Below are positions 24,641-32,046 of a stretch of 37,826 nt of DNA, in pieces. Numbering within the stretch: the stretch's first letter is position 1; the number at the start of each line of letters is the position of its first letter. The position numbers were made by a program, and so were the translations under genes. The notes under the pieces are model-generated. The model did no database searches and was not told where the DNA came from. It was given only the letters and a program-made list of their open reading frames with translations. The stretch is from Streptomyces sp. ATexAB-D23 (lineage in GTDB: Bacteria; Actinomycetota; Actinomycetes; Streptomycetales; Streptomycetaceae): the NCBI RefSeq assembly GCF_000373645.1, contig NZ_KB892031.1, positions 1 through 37,826 on the forward strand, read 5' to 3'.

Positions 24641-24712
24641 GACCCGGCCCACGGAGCTCAAGGAGCGGTCCAGCCGGGGTCGAGGACCAGCCCCGGGCGG
24701 GTGCAGAGTCCC

Positions 24713-25182
24713 ACGGGACCGAACGGGGCGGGACTGAACGGGGCTCACGCGGCCGGTTCAGTCCCGTTGCCATAAAACCGCAGGTCAGAGCATTTCCTGC
24801 CCACCACAACGGGTCTGACGGGGCTGAACCTCGTAGTTATCAGCTACTCAAGAATATGGGAACACGTGTACGCGCGCGTACGACGTCTGATTCTCTATGC
24901 TGGGGATAACTACACGGTTCAGCCCCGTCAGACCCGTTGTTTTGCAGGCCAATGCTTTGACCTGCGGTTTTGTGTGCGGGGCTGAACGGGACCGAACGGG
25001 ATCGAGCCCGCACGGGACTGAACCAGCCCCGGAGCCCGCCGCCCGGCCAGGGATGTCACGGGACTGACGGGACTCAGTTTTCCCGACACGTGAGTCTTCC
25101 CCGGTTGTGGCCACCGAAGGTGGGCTACGCTCTGCTCGGCTAACTCAAAAGCTCAGTCCCTTCAGTCCCGTAGTCCCGTGGT
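24713..25182. repeat. Iteron-like array of degenerate CGGGRCTGAA units
   Basis: About fifteen 10-11-bp units of the form CGGGRCTGA(A) lie on both strands: direct pairs at 24713-24744, 24809-24830, 24977-25025 and 25058-25075, and inverted ones at 24756-24766, 24916-24939 and 25154-25182. The block is non-coding, between the par genes and a replication helicase gene, which is the usual setting for a Rep-bound origin or a partition site. Confidence 0.8.
24774..24971. other. Candidate replication origin: long inverted repeat with central palindrome
   Basis: Arms 24774-24841 and 24905-24971 are inverted copies, about 85% identical by eye, with a 22-base identical core (ACGGGTCTGACGGGGCTGAA onward). 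They are separated by a 63-base centre that is locally AT-richer and holds GTACGCGCGCGTAC (24868-24881), almost exactly at the point of symmetry. Iteron units continue on both sides. This looks like a symmetric plasmid origin. Confidence 0.65.
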
Positions 25183-25342
25183 TTCGCCGGCGCAGGCCTC
25201 ATGGAGGCGCGCGGAACGACGGCCCGCACACGAAAAGCCCGACAAAGGACCCGAAGTTGCTCGACCAGGCCTCGACCTTCCCGCCGGTCCCCGCCGGGCG
25301 GTCCGTCGGCGCGCAGCGCCCGGACCCCGCGCGAGGACGCTC

Positions 25343-26887
25343 ATGAGCGCCGAGCCCGTGCGCTTCGACGCCGAAGCCGCAGCCAGGCAGATTCATCAGC
25401 ACAGCCTCGACATCGCTCTCCAGGAGCAGCCGAACCTTCCCGCGCAGCAGAACGAAACACCTCCCGCCCGGCCCGCGGGGCTGTTGCCGGGCTCCCTCAC
25501 CGACCGCGGCAACGCGAAGCTGTTCGCCCGTCTCTACCGGGACCGCTTCCGGTACGTCATCGGCATGGGCTGGCACTCCTGGGACACCTACCGCTGGAAG
25601 CTGACCGGTGGCGAGGAGGCCGCCGTCTGGGCGGCCGGCGAGATGGCCGAGCAGTACGCCGCCCACGACCCGAGCGGCCGTTTCACGGACCGGCAACTGG
25701 CCGGGCACAGCCGCCACTCCGAGTCGACCGCCGGGGTCAAGGCCCTCCTCTTCCAGGCCCAGGCCGCGCCGAGCCTGCGCCTGGACCCGGACGTCCTGGA
25801 CGGCGACATCTACGCCCTGTGCACCCCGGCCGGCGTGGTGGACCTGCGTACCGGAGAACTGCGCAAGCCCGATCCCCTCACGGACATGCACTCGCGCGCC
25901 ACCACCGTCGCCCCGCTCAAGATGCCGGTCCCGCGGTGGGACAGCTTTCTGCGGGACACCTTCGGCGGCGACGACAAGGGCCTGGAGACCACACGCTTTC
26001 TGCACCTGCTGCTCGGCTACTCCGTCACCGGGGACGTCGGCGCGCAGGTCCTGCCGTTCCTGTACGGCTCCGGAGCCAACGGCAAGTCCGTGCTCCTGGA
26101 GGTCATGACACAGATCCTCGGCGACTACGCGAACGCCGCACCGCCCGGATTCCTCATGGAGAAGGGCAAGTTCACCGAGCACTCCACCGAGCTGACCGAG
26201 CTGCACGGGCGCCGCATCGTCGTCTGCTCCGAACTCAAGCCCAACGACAAGTTCAACGAGGCCCGGGTCAAGCTGCTCACCGGAGGCGACACCATCACCG
26301 CCCGGCGCATGCGGCAGAACTTCTTCACCTTCACCCCGACCCACAAGCTCTGGCTGCTCGGCAACCACCGCCCCGAGGTCGGCACCGGCGGCCACGCGTT
26401 CTGGCGCAGGATGCGCATCATTCCCTTCGAGCGGCGTGTTCCCGACGAGCGCAAGATCGACAATCTGGCCGCCGAGCTCGTCGCCGACGAGGGCCCCGGC
26501 ATCCTGCAGTGGCTCATCGAGGGTGCCCAGCGCTACCTGGCCACCCGGGACTCGCTGGCGGGACCCGCCTCCGTGCGGGTCGCCACGGCCGCGTACGAGA
26601 CCACCGAGGACCACGTCGGACGGTTCGTCACCGAACGCTGTACCAAGGGCGAGGGCGAAGGCCCCAACCCCGACCTCCGCGTCGAACAGAAGCTGCTGTA
26701 CGAGACGTACTGCCGCTGGTGCTCGGACGAAGGCATCCGGGCCTCCACACCGCGTGCCTTCGCCAGCCGCATCCGTCAGGAACTCGGTCTGGCGTCACCT
26801 GCGGAAATGATCAAGAATAATGCGACCAAGCTCTATCCGGGCATCGCGCTGCTCCCGGAGTGCGCGGTCGAGGGGGGCGCACGATGA
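25343..26887 (+). CDS. Plasmid/phage replication protein, SF3 helicase (P4-primase C-terminal family)
   Basis: A 514-residue protein whose C-terminal half is a superfamily 3 helicase: Walker A GSGANGKS (242-249), Walker B ending IVVCSEL (Ser-Glu 296-297), motif C WLLGN (ending Asn341), and an Arg-rich FWRRMRIIPF after it. Residues 50-230 resemble the D5/P4 N-terminal helper domain. I see no primase catalytic domain, so it is probably the replicon's initiator-helicase, acting at the adjacent repeat block. The ATG at 25343 has GAGGA upstream; the frame stays open to 25178 but the extension overlaps iterons and looks non-coding. The next gene overlaps its stop (ATGA). Confidence 0.88.
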   Translation: MSAEPVRFDAEAAARQIHQHSLDIALQEQPNLPAQQNETPPARPAGLLPGSLTDRGNAKLFARLYRDRFRYVIGMGWHSWDTYRWKLTGGEEAAVWAAGEMAEQYAAHDPSGRFTDRQLAGHSRHSESTAGVKALLFQAQAAPSLRLDPDVLDGDIYALCTPAGVVDLRTGELRKPDPLTDMHSRATTVAPLKMPVPRWDSFLRDTFGGDDKGLETTRFLHLLLGYSVTGDVGAQVLPFLYGSGANGKSVLLEVMTQILGDYANAAPPGFLMEKGKFTEHSTELTELHGRRIVVCSELKPNDKFNEARVKLLTGGDTITARRMRQNFFTFTPTHKLWLLGNHRPEVGTGGHAFWRRMRIIPFERRVPDERKIDNLAAELVADEGPGILQWLIEGAQRYLATRDSLAGPASVRVATAAYETTEDHVGRFVTERCTKGEGEGPNPDLRVEQKLLYETYCRWCSDEGIRASTPRAFASRIRQELGLASPAEMIKNNATKLYPGIALLPECAVEGGAR

Positions 26888-27033
26888 CCGACTGCGCCCT
26901 GCCCGCGATTCTCGGGCACCCGTACGATGGAGGCGGACGTTCCGGACTGCGCACCGCCGTCCGGGGCACCAGCCTCGCGAACGACACACCACCAGGCCGA
27001 CCCGCGGCCGCCCACACGCAGGAGGGCCGATGA
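26884..27033 (+). CDS. Small unknown protein (49 aa), coupled at both ends
   Basis: The ATG at 26884 overlaps the helicase stop, and its own stop overlaps the next ATG (27030), both as ATGA. That double coupling is the main reason to accept it. The product is Gly/Pro/Arg-rich (MTDCALPAILGHPYDGGGRS at the start) without a recognised domain. It may be a genuine small plasmid protein or only a translated linker that carries ribosomes to the next gene. Confidence 0.45.
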   Translation: MTDCALPAILGHPYDGGGRSGLRTAVRGTSLANDTPPGRPAAAHTQEGR

Positions 27034-27419
27034 GCGCACTGCCCCAGGAAGGCGATGTCGCCCAGGAGGTCGAGATCGTGTGGCTGGAGGACCCGATGGG
27101 CCTCGACTACGTCCGACAGGCCCTGGACAAGGTCAACACCCGTAAGGGCAAGCCCCGGTACGAGCGCGACGGCCGTCTCATCGGCTACTCCAACCTCGCG
27201 CCGAAGGCACCCCGGAGCCTGGGCAGCGGTCTGTTCGCCCGCCGTACGTTCTACCTTCTGCCGCACGACCGCCCCAACCGGCCCGACGACCCCGAGTGCC
27301 CCTACAAGGTCGGCTCGCCGCTTGAGGCGGTCGACCCGCGCACGGTCGCGCCGGGCGAGGTCGGGGAGAAGACCAACCGTTCGCAGGGCACCGCGGAGAC
27401 GGTTCCGGCCCGTTCCTGA
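27030..27419 (+). CDS. Conserved actinobacterial plasmid/ICE protein (possibly DUF6009)
   Basis: A 129-residue hydrophilic protein with a compact conserved-looking core (EIVWLEDPMGLDYVRQALDK, then GRLIGYSNL, then RRTFYLLPHDRP). The layout matches, as far as I remember, a domain of unknown function (DUF6009) seen near replication genes of Streptomyces plasmids and integrative elements. The ATG at 27030 has GGAGGG upstream. It is the last gene of the plus-strand replication group and is followed by a GC-rich terminator hairpin. Confidence 0.65.
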   Translation: MSALPQEGDVAQEVEIVWLEDPMGLDYVRQALDKVNTRKGKPRYERDGRLIGYSNLAPKAPRSLGSGLFARRTFYLLPHDRPNRPDDPECPYKVGSPLEAVDPRTVAPGEVGEKTNRSQGTAETVPARS

Positions 27420-27444
27420 GCCGGCGTACGACGCGGCGGGGGCC

Positions 27445-27459
27445 CGGCCCGACGGGCCG
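27445..27459. terminator. GC-rich hairpin between convergent genes
   Basis: CGGCCCG-A-CGGGCCG is a perfect dyad in the 45-base gap between the replication group (stop 27419) and the AfsA-like gene (stop 27465 on the other strand). It probably terminates both transcripts. Confidence 0.6.
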
Positions 27460-27464
27460 CCCGG

Positions 27465-28418
27465 TCACCTGGGCCGCACGGGGCCCGTCAGCGTCGAGGT
27501 GAAGACGGCCTCGCCGTCCTGCCGGCCCACGACTTCCACGGTCAGCAGCTCGTTGTGCTCCGCCGAGATCCGGGTCACCTCGGCCCAGCAGGGGCGGTCG
27601 AGTTCGGCGTAGCGGTGGAAGACCGTGGCCCCGCTCGCGGGGGACATCACCTGGGGCGCGACCAGGGTGCTCGCCGCCTGACGCGCCGCTTCGAGCAGCA
27701 CCATGCCGGGCAGATGGTCACCGGAGTGGTCGAAGAAGATCGGGTGGTTCAGATCCGGGGTCAGCAGCCAGCGCGATGAATCGTCGGTCGGGGTGAGCAC
27801 CACGTCGGCCGCGGAGTGACGGCCGACGGCGGCCGGCGCCATGGGGGCACGGTCCGGCCCGGTCCACGGCACCGCGGAGTCGTCGCGCTGCGGACGGCTC
27901 GCGCGCAGACGGTTGTAGACGCGCGGGGCGATGGCGGAGAAGTGCGACGTTCCGTGCGCGACGAGGGCGCCGTCGCGGTGGATGGTGAACTCCATGTGGA
28001 ACTGGCTGACGGTGCGCCCGCTGTAGGCGCTGTCCGCACATCTCACGTCCAGCACGAAGTCGGTCGGGCGGGGGCCTATGTTCAGATTTTCCAGATACGT
28101 CGTGTAATTGAGGTTCCACATCACGAAGTGGTGGCCGAGCGGTATGCCCATTTCGGCGTGCGCCAGGAACATACCGGCCTGGCGGAATGTCTCGGCCACT
28201 TGGAGGGGGTCGTGGCTGCGTCCGTCCAGGCTGTTGAAAAGCGTGTGAGCGCGCGGCCACTGCCCGGTCAGCGTGAAGCACAGCCCTTCCTGGTCGGTGC
28301 AGCCGGTGAGGAACACCTCGGCCAGGGAGGCGCGGTGGACGTACTCCTTGGGAACCGTCGTGGTGAGCTTGGGCATATCGGGCAGTTCGGTATTGCTACT
28401 CGCAATGGACAGAGCCAT
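27465..28418 (-). CDS. AfsA/ScbA-type gamma-butyrolactone synthase
   Basis: A 317-residue protein with two AfsA (hot-dog) repeats. The first contains PKEYVHRASLAEVFLTG and RQAGMFLAHAEMGIPLGHHF. The second contains HPIFFDHSGDHLPGMVLLEAARQA, the signature region. The enzyme joins a beta-ketoacyl chain to a dihydroxyacetone phosphate-type C3 unit, the key step in gamma-butyrolactone or butenolide signal formation (AfsA, ScbA, JadW1). The ATG at 28418 was chosen; an internal ATG at 28376 lacks a ribosome site. It is divergent from the HAD-SDR pair, and an ARE-like operator lies 43-67 bases upstream, so it is probably repressed by the local receptor. Confidence 0.93.
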   Translation of the reverse strand: MALSIASSNTELPDMPKLTTTVPKEYVHRASLAEVFLTGCTDQEGLCFTLTGQWPRAHTLFNSLDGRSHDPLQVAETFRQAGMFLAHAEMGIPLGHHFVMWNLNYTTYLENLNIGPRPTDFVLDVRCADSAYSGRTVSQFHMEFTIHRDGALVAHGTSHFSAIAPRVYNRLRASRPQRDDSAVPWTGPDRAPMAPAAVGRHSAADVVLTPTDDSSRWLLTPDLNHPIFFDHSGDHLPGMVLLEAARQAASTLVAPQVMSPASGATVFHRYAELDRPCWAEVTRISAEHNELLTVEVVGRQDGEAVFTSTLTGPVRPR

Positions 28419-28729
28419 GGGGACCCCCGTCTTGTACCTGTAGTCAACGACGACGCCTATAAGATACGGACCTACCGGTTTTCTTAACGTGAGACCGAAA
28501 GTAAAATCTTTGCAAAGTGCGGCCTGTTTAGTTGAGTCCGCCATTCCGCTTTGCGGGCTGTGCGCAGCATCAAATCGGGGCGAAAAGTAGGGAGAACCGG
28601 ACTTAAGGGTGTTCATCGGTTCCCCGGAGCACGGAAATGCGGCAGCGCAGAAACCGGTTGTGTGCGATGTTTTCTCGCGAGGTACCCAGCGCGAACGTCA
28701 GGCCGTCAGACAGACAGGGAGTTCGCTGG
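28419..28729. promoter_or_regulatory. Divergent promoter region between AfsA-like and HAD-like genes
   Basis: A non-coding stretch of 311 bases with lower GC near 28450-28600. It holds the ARE-like site at 28461-28485 and presumably promoters for both directions. I see no other strong motif. Confidence 0.6.
28461..28485. promoter_or_regulatory. ARE-like gamma-butyrolactone receptor operator (AfsA-like gene)
   Basis: An imperfect 25-bp dyad beginning AAGATACGGACC and ending CCGGTTTTCTT. It shares the pattern AAGrTAC...CC...CGGTTTTnTT in the same register with the site at 30298-30323. Sites of this form bind ScbR/ArpA-type receptors. Confidence 0.65.
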
Positions 28730-29461
28730 ATGAACGCACCACTCTGTACGCTCCGCCTCGCCGCGGTCAACATCGACGGAGTCCTGCTCAACGACACGTT
28801 CAGCCCGGTCCTGCACCAGCTCGTGGTCGAGTGGGGCGGTACCTACACCGCCGAGCTGGAACAGCGCCTGCTGTCGCAGTCGCAGAGCGCGGCGGCGCGC
28901 GCCCTGGCCGGGGCCACCGGCGTGGACATGACCGAACAGGAAGTGCTCCGGGCCTACTTCGCGGCCCGCGAGCGCTATGTGCGCGCGCATCCGGTGCGCC
29001 TCGTCGAGGGCGCCGTGCCGCTGCTGAAGCGGTTGCGGGCGCTGGGCCTCGACCTCGTCTGCTACGGCGGCCTGGGGGCGGACCACTTCGAACGCCATCT
29101 GGGCGAGAGCGCCTCGTGGTTCACCGCCCCCGGGTACATCTGCACCAACGACTTCAGACCCGGGATCCGTGAGATCGCCGAGGACCGCTTCGGTCTCCGC
29201 CGCGAGCAGGTGCTCTTCATCGATGACGCGGCCTCGTTCGCGGTCCGGGCCCGCGAGCTGGACGTCCCCTTCATCGGCCACCCCAGCTCCTTCGAGCACG
29301 GCTTCCAGCCGGCCCTGATGCGTGCGGCCGGCACCCGGCACATGGTCGGCTCGCCGGACGAGATCGACGAGGCCCTGGTGCGCAGGCTCGACCGGGAGGC
29401 CGGGGAGGGCACCGTCTGGCGGGACGCGGCCCGGCCGCGGAGCGCGGAGGTGTGCATATGA
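28730..29461 (+). CDS. HAD-superfamily protein with altered catalytic residues, butyrolactone cassette
   Basis: A 243-residue HAD-fold protein (cap domain after residue 25, C-terminal VLFIDDAASFA at 162-171). Motif I, normally D-x-D-G-V/T with the first Asp as nucleophile, reads N14-I-D16-G-V. The motif II Ser/Thr is not evident (LDLVCYGG), and the usual motif III Lys-Pro is Arg-Pro (DFRPGI). It may therefore not be a phosphatase. HAD genes beside AfsA-like genes are assumed to process phosphorylated butenolide intermediates. The ATG at 28730 has GGGAG upstream; its stop overlaps the SDR start (ATGA). Confidence 0.8.
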   Translation: MNAPLCTLRLAAVNIDGVLLNDTFSPVLHQLVVEWGGTYTAELEQRLLSQSQSAAARALAGATGVDMTEQEVLRAYFAARERYVRAHPVRLVEGAVPLLKRLRALGLDLVCYGGLGADHFERHLGESASWFTAPGYICTNDFRPGIREIAEDRFGLRREQVLFIDDAASFAVRARELDVPFIGHPSSFEHGFQPALMRAAGTRHMVGSPDEIDEALVRRLDREAGEGTVWRDAARPRSAEVCI

Positions 29462-30228
29462 AAGGCACCGCTCCGATCCTGGAGGGAAAGATCGCGATCG
29501 TCCACGGCGCCAGCAGCGGTATCGGGGCCGCCGCGGGGCGGGTGTTCGCCCGGCACGGCGCTGTCGTCGTGCTGACGGCCCGTCGGGAGAACCGGCTGCG
29601 CGAGCTCGAGGACGAGCTTCGCGGCACGGGCGCCGAGGTGACCCACCAGGTCCTGGACGTGCGCGACGGGGAGGCCGTGCGGCGCGTGGTGGAGAGCACC
29701 GTGGAGCGGCACGGACGACTGGACGTGGCCTTCAACAACGCGGGCGTCGGCCTCCCGAGGACCCCGATGCACCTCATCGGAGACGATGTGTACGACCATG
29801 TCGTCGGTACGAACGTGACGGGGGTGTGGAACTGCATGCGCCACGAGATCGCGGCCATGCTGGAGGGCAAGGGCGGGGCGATCGTCAACACCAGTAGTGT
29901 CGGCGGGCTGGTCGCCTCCGGCACCGGGGCCCCCTACATCGCGTCCAAGCACGCGGTGATCGGACTGACCAAGGCGGCCGCCGTCGAGTACGCGGCGCAG
30001 GGCATCCGCGTCAACGCGATCGCTCCGGGGCTGACCCGCTCCGAGATGACCGCCGAGTGGTTCGCGAGCTCACCGGAGACCGAGGCGCGGGCCCACCGGT
30101 CCGCACCGCAGAAGCGGGCCGCGGCCCCGGAAGAGGTGGCGGAGACGGCCGCCTGGCTGTGCAGTGACCTGGCGAGTTTCGTGACGGGCGTGACGGTGCC
30201 GGTGGACGGAGGCCGGACCGCCTGGTAA
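29458..30228 (+). CDS. Short-chain dehydrogenase/reductase, signalling-lactone biosynthesis
   Basis: A 256-residue classical SDR: HGASSGIG near residues 16-23, FNNAGVG, a Ser/Tyr/Lys triad (NTSSVGG, then PYIASKHAV), and the C-terminal VPVDGGRTAW. Given its coupling to the HAD gene (ATGA at 29458) and the nearby AfsA and receptor genes, it probably reduces the 6-keto group of the signal molecule or the butenolide, as ScbB/JadW3-type reductases do. It could instead act on the polyketide. The ATG at 29458 has GGAGG seven bases upstream. Confidence 0.85.
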   Translation: MKGTAPILEGKIAIVHGASSGIGAAAGRVFARHGAVVVLTARRENRLRELEDELRGTGAEVTHQVLDVRDGEAVRRVVESTVERHGRLDVAFNNAGVGLPRTPMHLIGDDVYDHVVGTNVTGVWNCMRHEIAAMLEGKGGAIVNTSSVGGLVASGTGAPYIASKHAVIGLTKAAAVEYAAQGIRVNAIAPGLTRSEMTAEWFASSPETEARAHRSAPQKRAAAPEEVAETAAWLCSDLASFVTGVTVPVDGGRTAW

Positions 30229-30297
30229 CCCCCGGAAGATGGCACCGCCCCCCTGAAGTACCCCTAGGGGGAGCGGCCTACAGGGCTGGAAACGGGT

Positions 30298-30323
30298 AAG
30301 GTACCTCCCGTTCGGTTTTGTTC
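30298..30323. promoter_or_regulatory. ARE-like operator upstream of the first TetR gene
   Basis: A 26-bp site beginning AAGGTACCTCCC and ending CGGTTTTGTTC, 17 bases before the receptor start codon. It shares 17 of 26 positions with the site in front of the AfsA-like gene. It likely mediates autorepression. AACGGG/CCCGTT arms (30291-30312) overlap it. Confidence 0.6.
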
Positions 30324-30340
30324 GCCATCGGAGGAGGGAC

Positions 30341-31006
30341 ATGGCACGGCAAGAGCGTGCGATACGTACCCGCCGCGCTGTTATAGAGGGCGCCGCCGGG
30401 GTGTTCGCCGAACGGGGTTACGCAGCGGCCACCATGGCCGAGATCCTTGAGCGTGCCGGTGTGACCAAGGGCGCTCTCTACTTCCATTTCGACTCCAAGG
30501 AAGCCCTGGCGCGCGGCGTCATAGACGCGCAGGTCGACCCCGCGCGGTGGGCACCGCGCGATCTGAGGCTGCAGGAGTGGGTCGACGTCGGGATGACGCT
30601 GGCCCACCGGATTCCTCGCGATGTCATCCTGCTCGCCGGTATCCGCCTCTCGGCCGACATGCAGGGCCGCGCCCGCTTCGGCAGCGCGTGGCCCGCCTGG
30701 ACCGGCCTGATCGCCAAGCTCGTCACCGAGGCGAAGGAACGGGGCGAGGCGCTGCCGCACGTGAACCCCGAGGAGACCGCGCAGTGTTTCGTCGGCGCGT
30801 GGATCGGGACCCAGACGATGTCCGAGGTGGAGTCCGGCTGGAAGGATCTCCACCAGCGCATCTCCGTGCTGTACAACCATGTGCTGCCCGCCATCGCCAC
30901 GCCTGCGGCGCTGATCAGACTGGACACCGCGCCGGACCGCGGTGCCCGGGTCCTGGCCGAGCTCAACGAAGAGACCGACAGACCGTTCGTGTCCGCCGGC
31001 GCGTAG
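30341..31006 (+). CDS. TetR-family gamma-butyrolactone receptor (ScbR/ArpA-like)
   Basis: A 221-residue regulator. The N-terminal HTH contains the family signature GYAAATMAEILERAGVTKGA and LYFHFDSKEALA. The ligand domain keeps Trp117 and Trp120 (SAWPAWTGL), the region of the ligand-contact tryptophan in ArpA/CprB. It should repress targets through ARE sites until the lactone binds. The ATG at 30341 has GGAGGAGGG upstream and an ARE-like site in the leader. Its neighbours (AfsA-like, HAD, SDR) are the signal-making genes, so this is the better candidate for the true receptor of the two TetR proteins here. Confidence 0.9.
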   Translation: MARQERAIRTRRAVIEGAAGVFAERGYAAATMAEILERAGVTKGALYFHFDSKEALARGVIDAQVDPARWAPRDLRLQEWVDVGMTLAHRIPRDVILLAGIRLSADMQGRARFGSAWPAWTGLIAKLVTEAKERGEALPHVNPEETAQCFVGAWIGTQTMSEVESGWKDLHQRISVLYNHVLPAIATPAALIRLDTAPDRGARVLAELNEETDRPFVSAGA

Positions 31007-31308
31007 CCGGCGGACCGCACTCGAGAATCCCTCGATTCCGGCTGCTGCCGACCGCGGCGCGATCCGGTGCGGTCGGCGGCGGCACCGGCGGGAAACAGCG
31101 GACCGCGCGGCGACCGCATGTGCGTGTACCTGCTCTTCCTTGCCTTTCAGCCGCCGTGCGCGTCCGTGACCTGAGACGGACGTGCCAGTCCTTCATAAAC
31201 CAACCAGGCATGCGGTTTGCTATTGTTTTCGAGTCAGGACACCGCTGTCCGCGGAGACCGGAGTGGGGGACTCGGCGCGTCGCTCGGGGCGGGAATGAGG
31301 AGGAACCC
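31007..31308. promoter_or_regulatory. Intergenic region between the two TetR genes
   Basis: About 300 non-coding bases. An AT-richer segment at 31185-31235 holds an ARE-like operator; the rest shows nothing I recognise. Confidence 0.55.
31197..31219. promoter_or_regulatory. ARE-like operator upstream of the second TetR gene
   Basis: AAACC...GGTTTG with outer ATA/TAT symmetry: an imperfect dyad of 23 bp, 90-112 bases before the start codon. It shows the CGGTTT half-site also seen at 28461-28485 and 30298-30323. Confidence 0.6.
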
Positions 31309-31950
31309 ATGGTCCAGCAGGAGCGGGCGGCCCGCACCCGGCGTGCTCTCATCATCGCGGCCGCGGAGGTCTTCGCCGACGACGGGTACGCCCTGGCCTC
31401 GCTTCCTGCGATCAGCAAGCGGGCCGGTGTGAGCACCGGTGCCCTCCACTTCCACTTCTCGAGCAAGGACGCGCTGGCCGCCGCGGTCGAGAACACCGCG
31501 GAACTCGGCCTGCGGAACCTGGTCGACGAGTGCCACGAGTCGTCGGGCACCTTGCTCCAGTGCCTGGCGTGCACCGTGACGCGCCTGCTCGAAGCCGTCC
31601 GCGAGGACCCCGTGACCCGGGCGGGTCTCCGGCTGGGCGGCGATCCCTCCCGGAAGAGCGGAGGCGGTGTCGTCGTCTGGTGGTACGAGTGGGTCAGCGA
31701 TCTGCTGGCACGGGCGAGAGAGACCGGCGAACTCCCGGACGAGGTCTCCCCGGAGGGCGCGGCCACCGTCATCTCCGCGGCCGTCGCGGGTGTGGTGCTG
31801 CTCGGCGGCACCCGTGGTCCGGAGCAGCCGCCGTACGCACACATGGTCCCGTTCCGCGAATTCCTCCTGTCCTGGCTGTTCGCCCCGCCGCCGGACGGGC
31901 ACCCCGGGCAGGGCTGCGGGCTGCCGGCGGGGACGGCCGCCACTGGCTGA
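31309..31950 (+). CDS. TetR-family pseudo-receptor (JadR2/ScbR2-like)
   Basis: A 213-residue regulator with the same HTH type (GYALASLPAISKRAGVSTGA, LHFHFSSKDALAA) but a clearly different ligand domain (GGVVVWWYEWVSDLLARARE). Such pseudo-receptors (JadR2, ScbR2, AlpW) do not bind butyrolactones but often antibiotics or intermediates, and repress the cluster's activator. The ATG at 31309 has GAGGAGGAA upstream. It precedes, in the same direction, the second aromatase and the PPTase operon, which it may control. Whether it is a true or pseudo receptor is inferred. Confidence 0.85.
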   Translation: MVQQERAARTRRALIIAAAEVFADDGYALASLPAISKRAGVSTGALHFHFSSKDALAAAVENTAELGLRNLVDECHESSGTLLQCLACTVTRLLEAVREDPVTRAGLRLGGDPSRKSGGGVVVWWYEWVSDLLARARETGELPDEVSPEGAATVISAAVAGVVLLGGTRGPEQPPYAHMVPFREFLLSWLFAPPPDGHPGQGCGLPAGTAATG

Positions 31951-32046
31951 CGGGCCGACGGGTCCTGCCCGCCTCAAGTCGTACTCCAGCCGGGCGCCGC
32001 ATCCTTGGTCCGCTGATCCGGGCCGTTGGAGAGGGGGCCAGCAGGG

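Noticed and set aside
24868..24881. Telomere-type or resolution-site palindrome
   Set aside because: A single short palindrome in the middle of inverted iteron arms fits an origin better than a Streptomyces telomere, which has several spaced palindromes at a DNA end.
25178..25342. Upstream extension of the SF3 helicase gene
   Set aside because: The frame is open to 25178, but the extension overlaps iteron units, has no family-like sequence, and the ATG at 25343 has a ribosome site.
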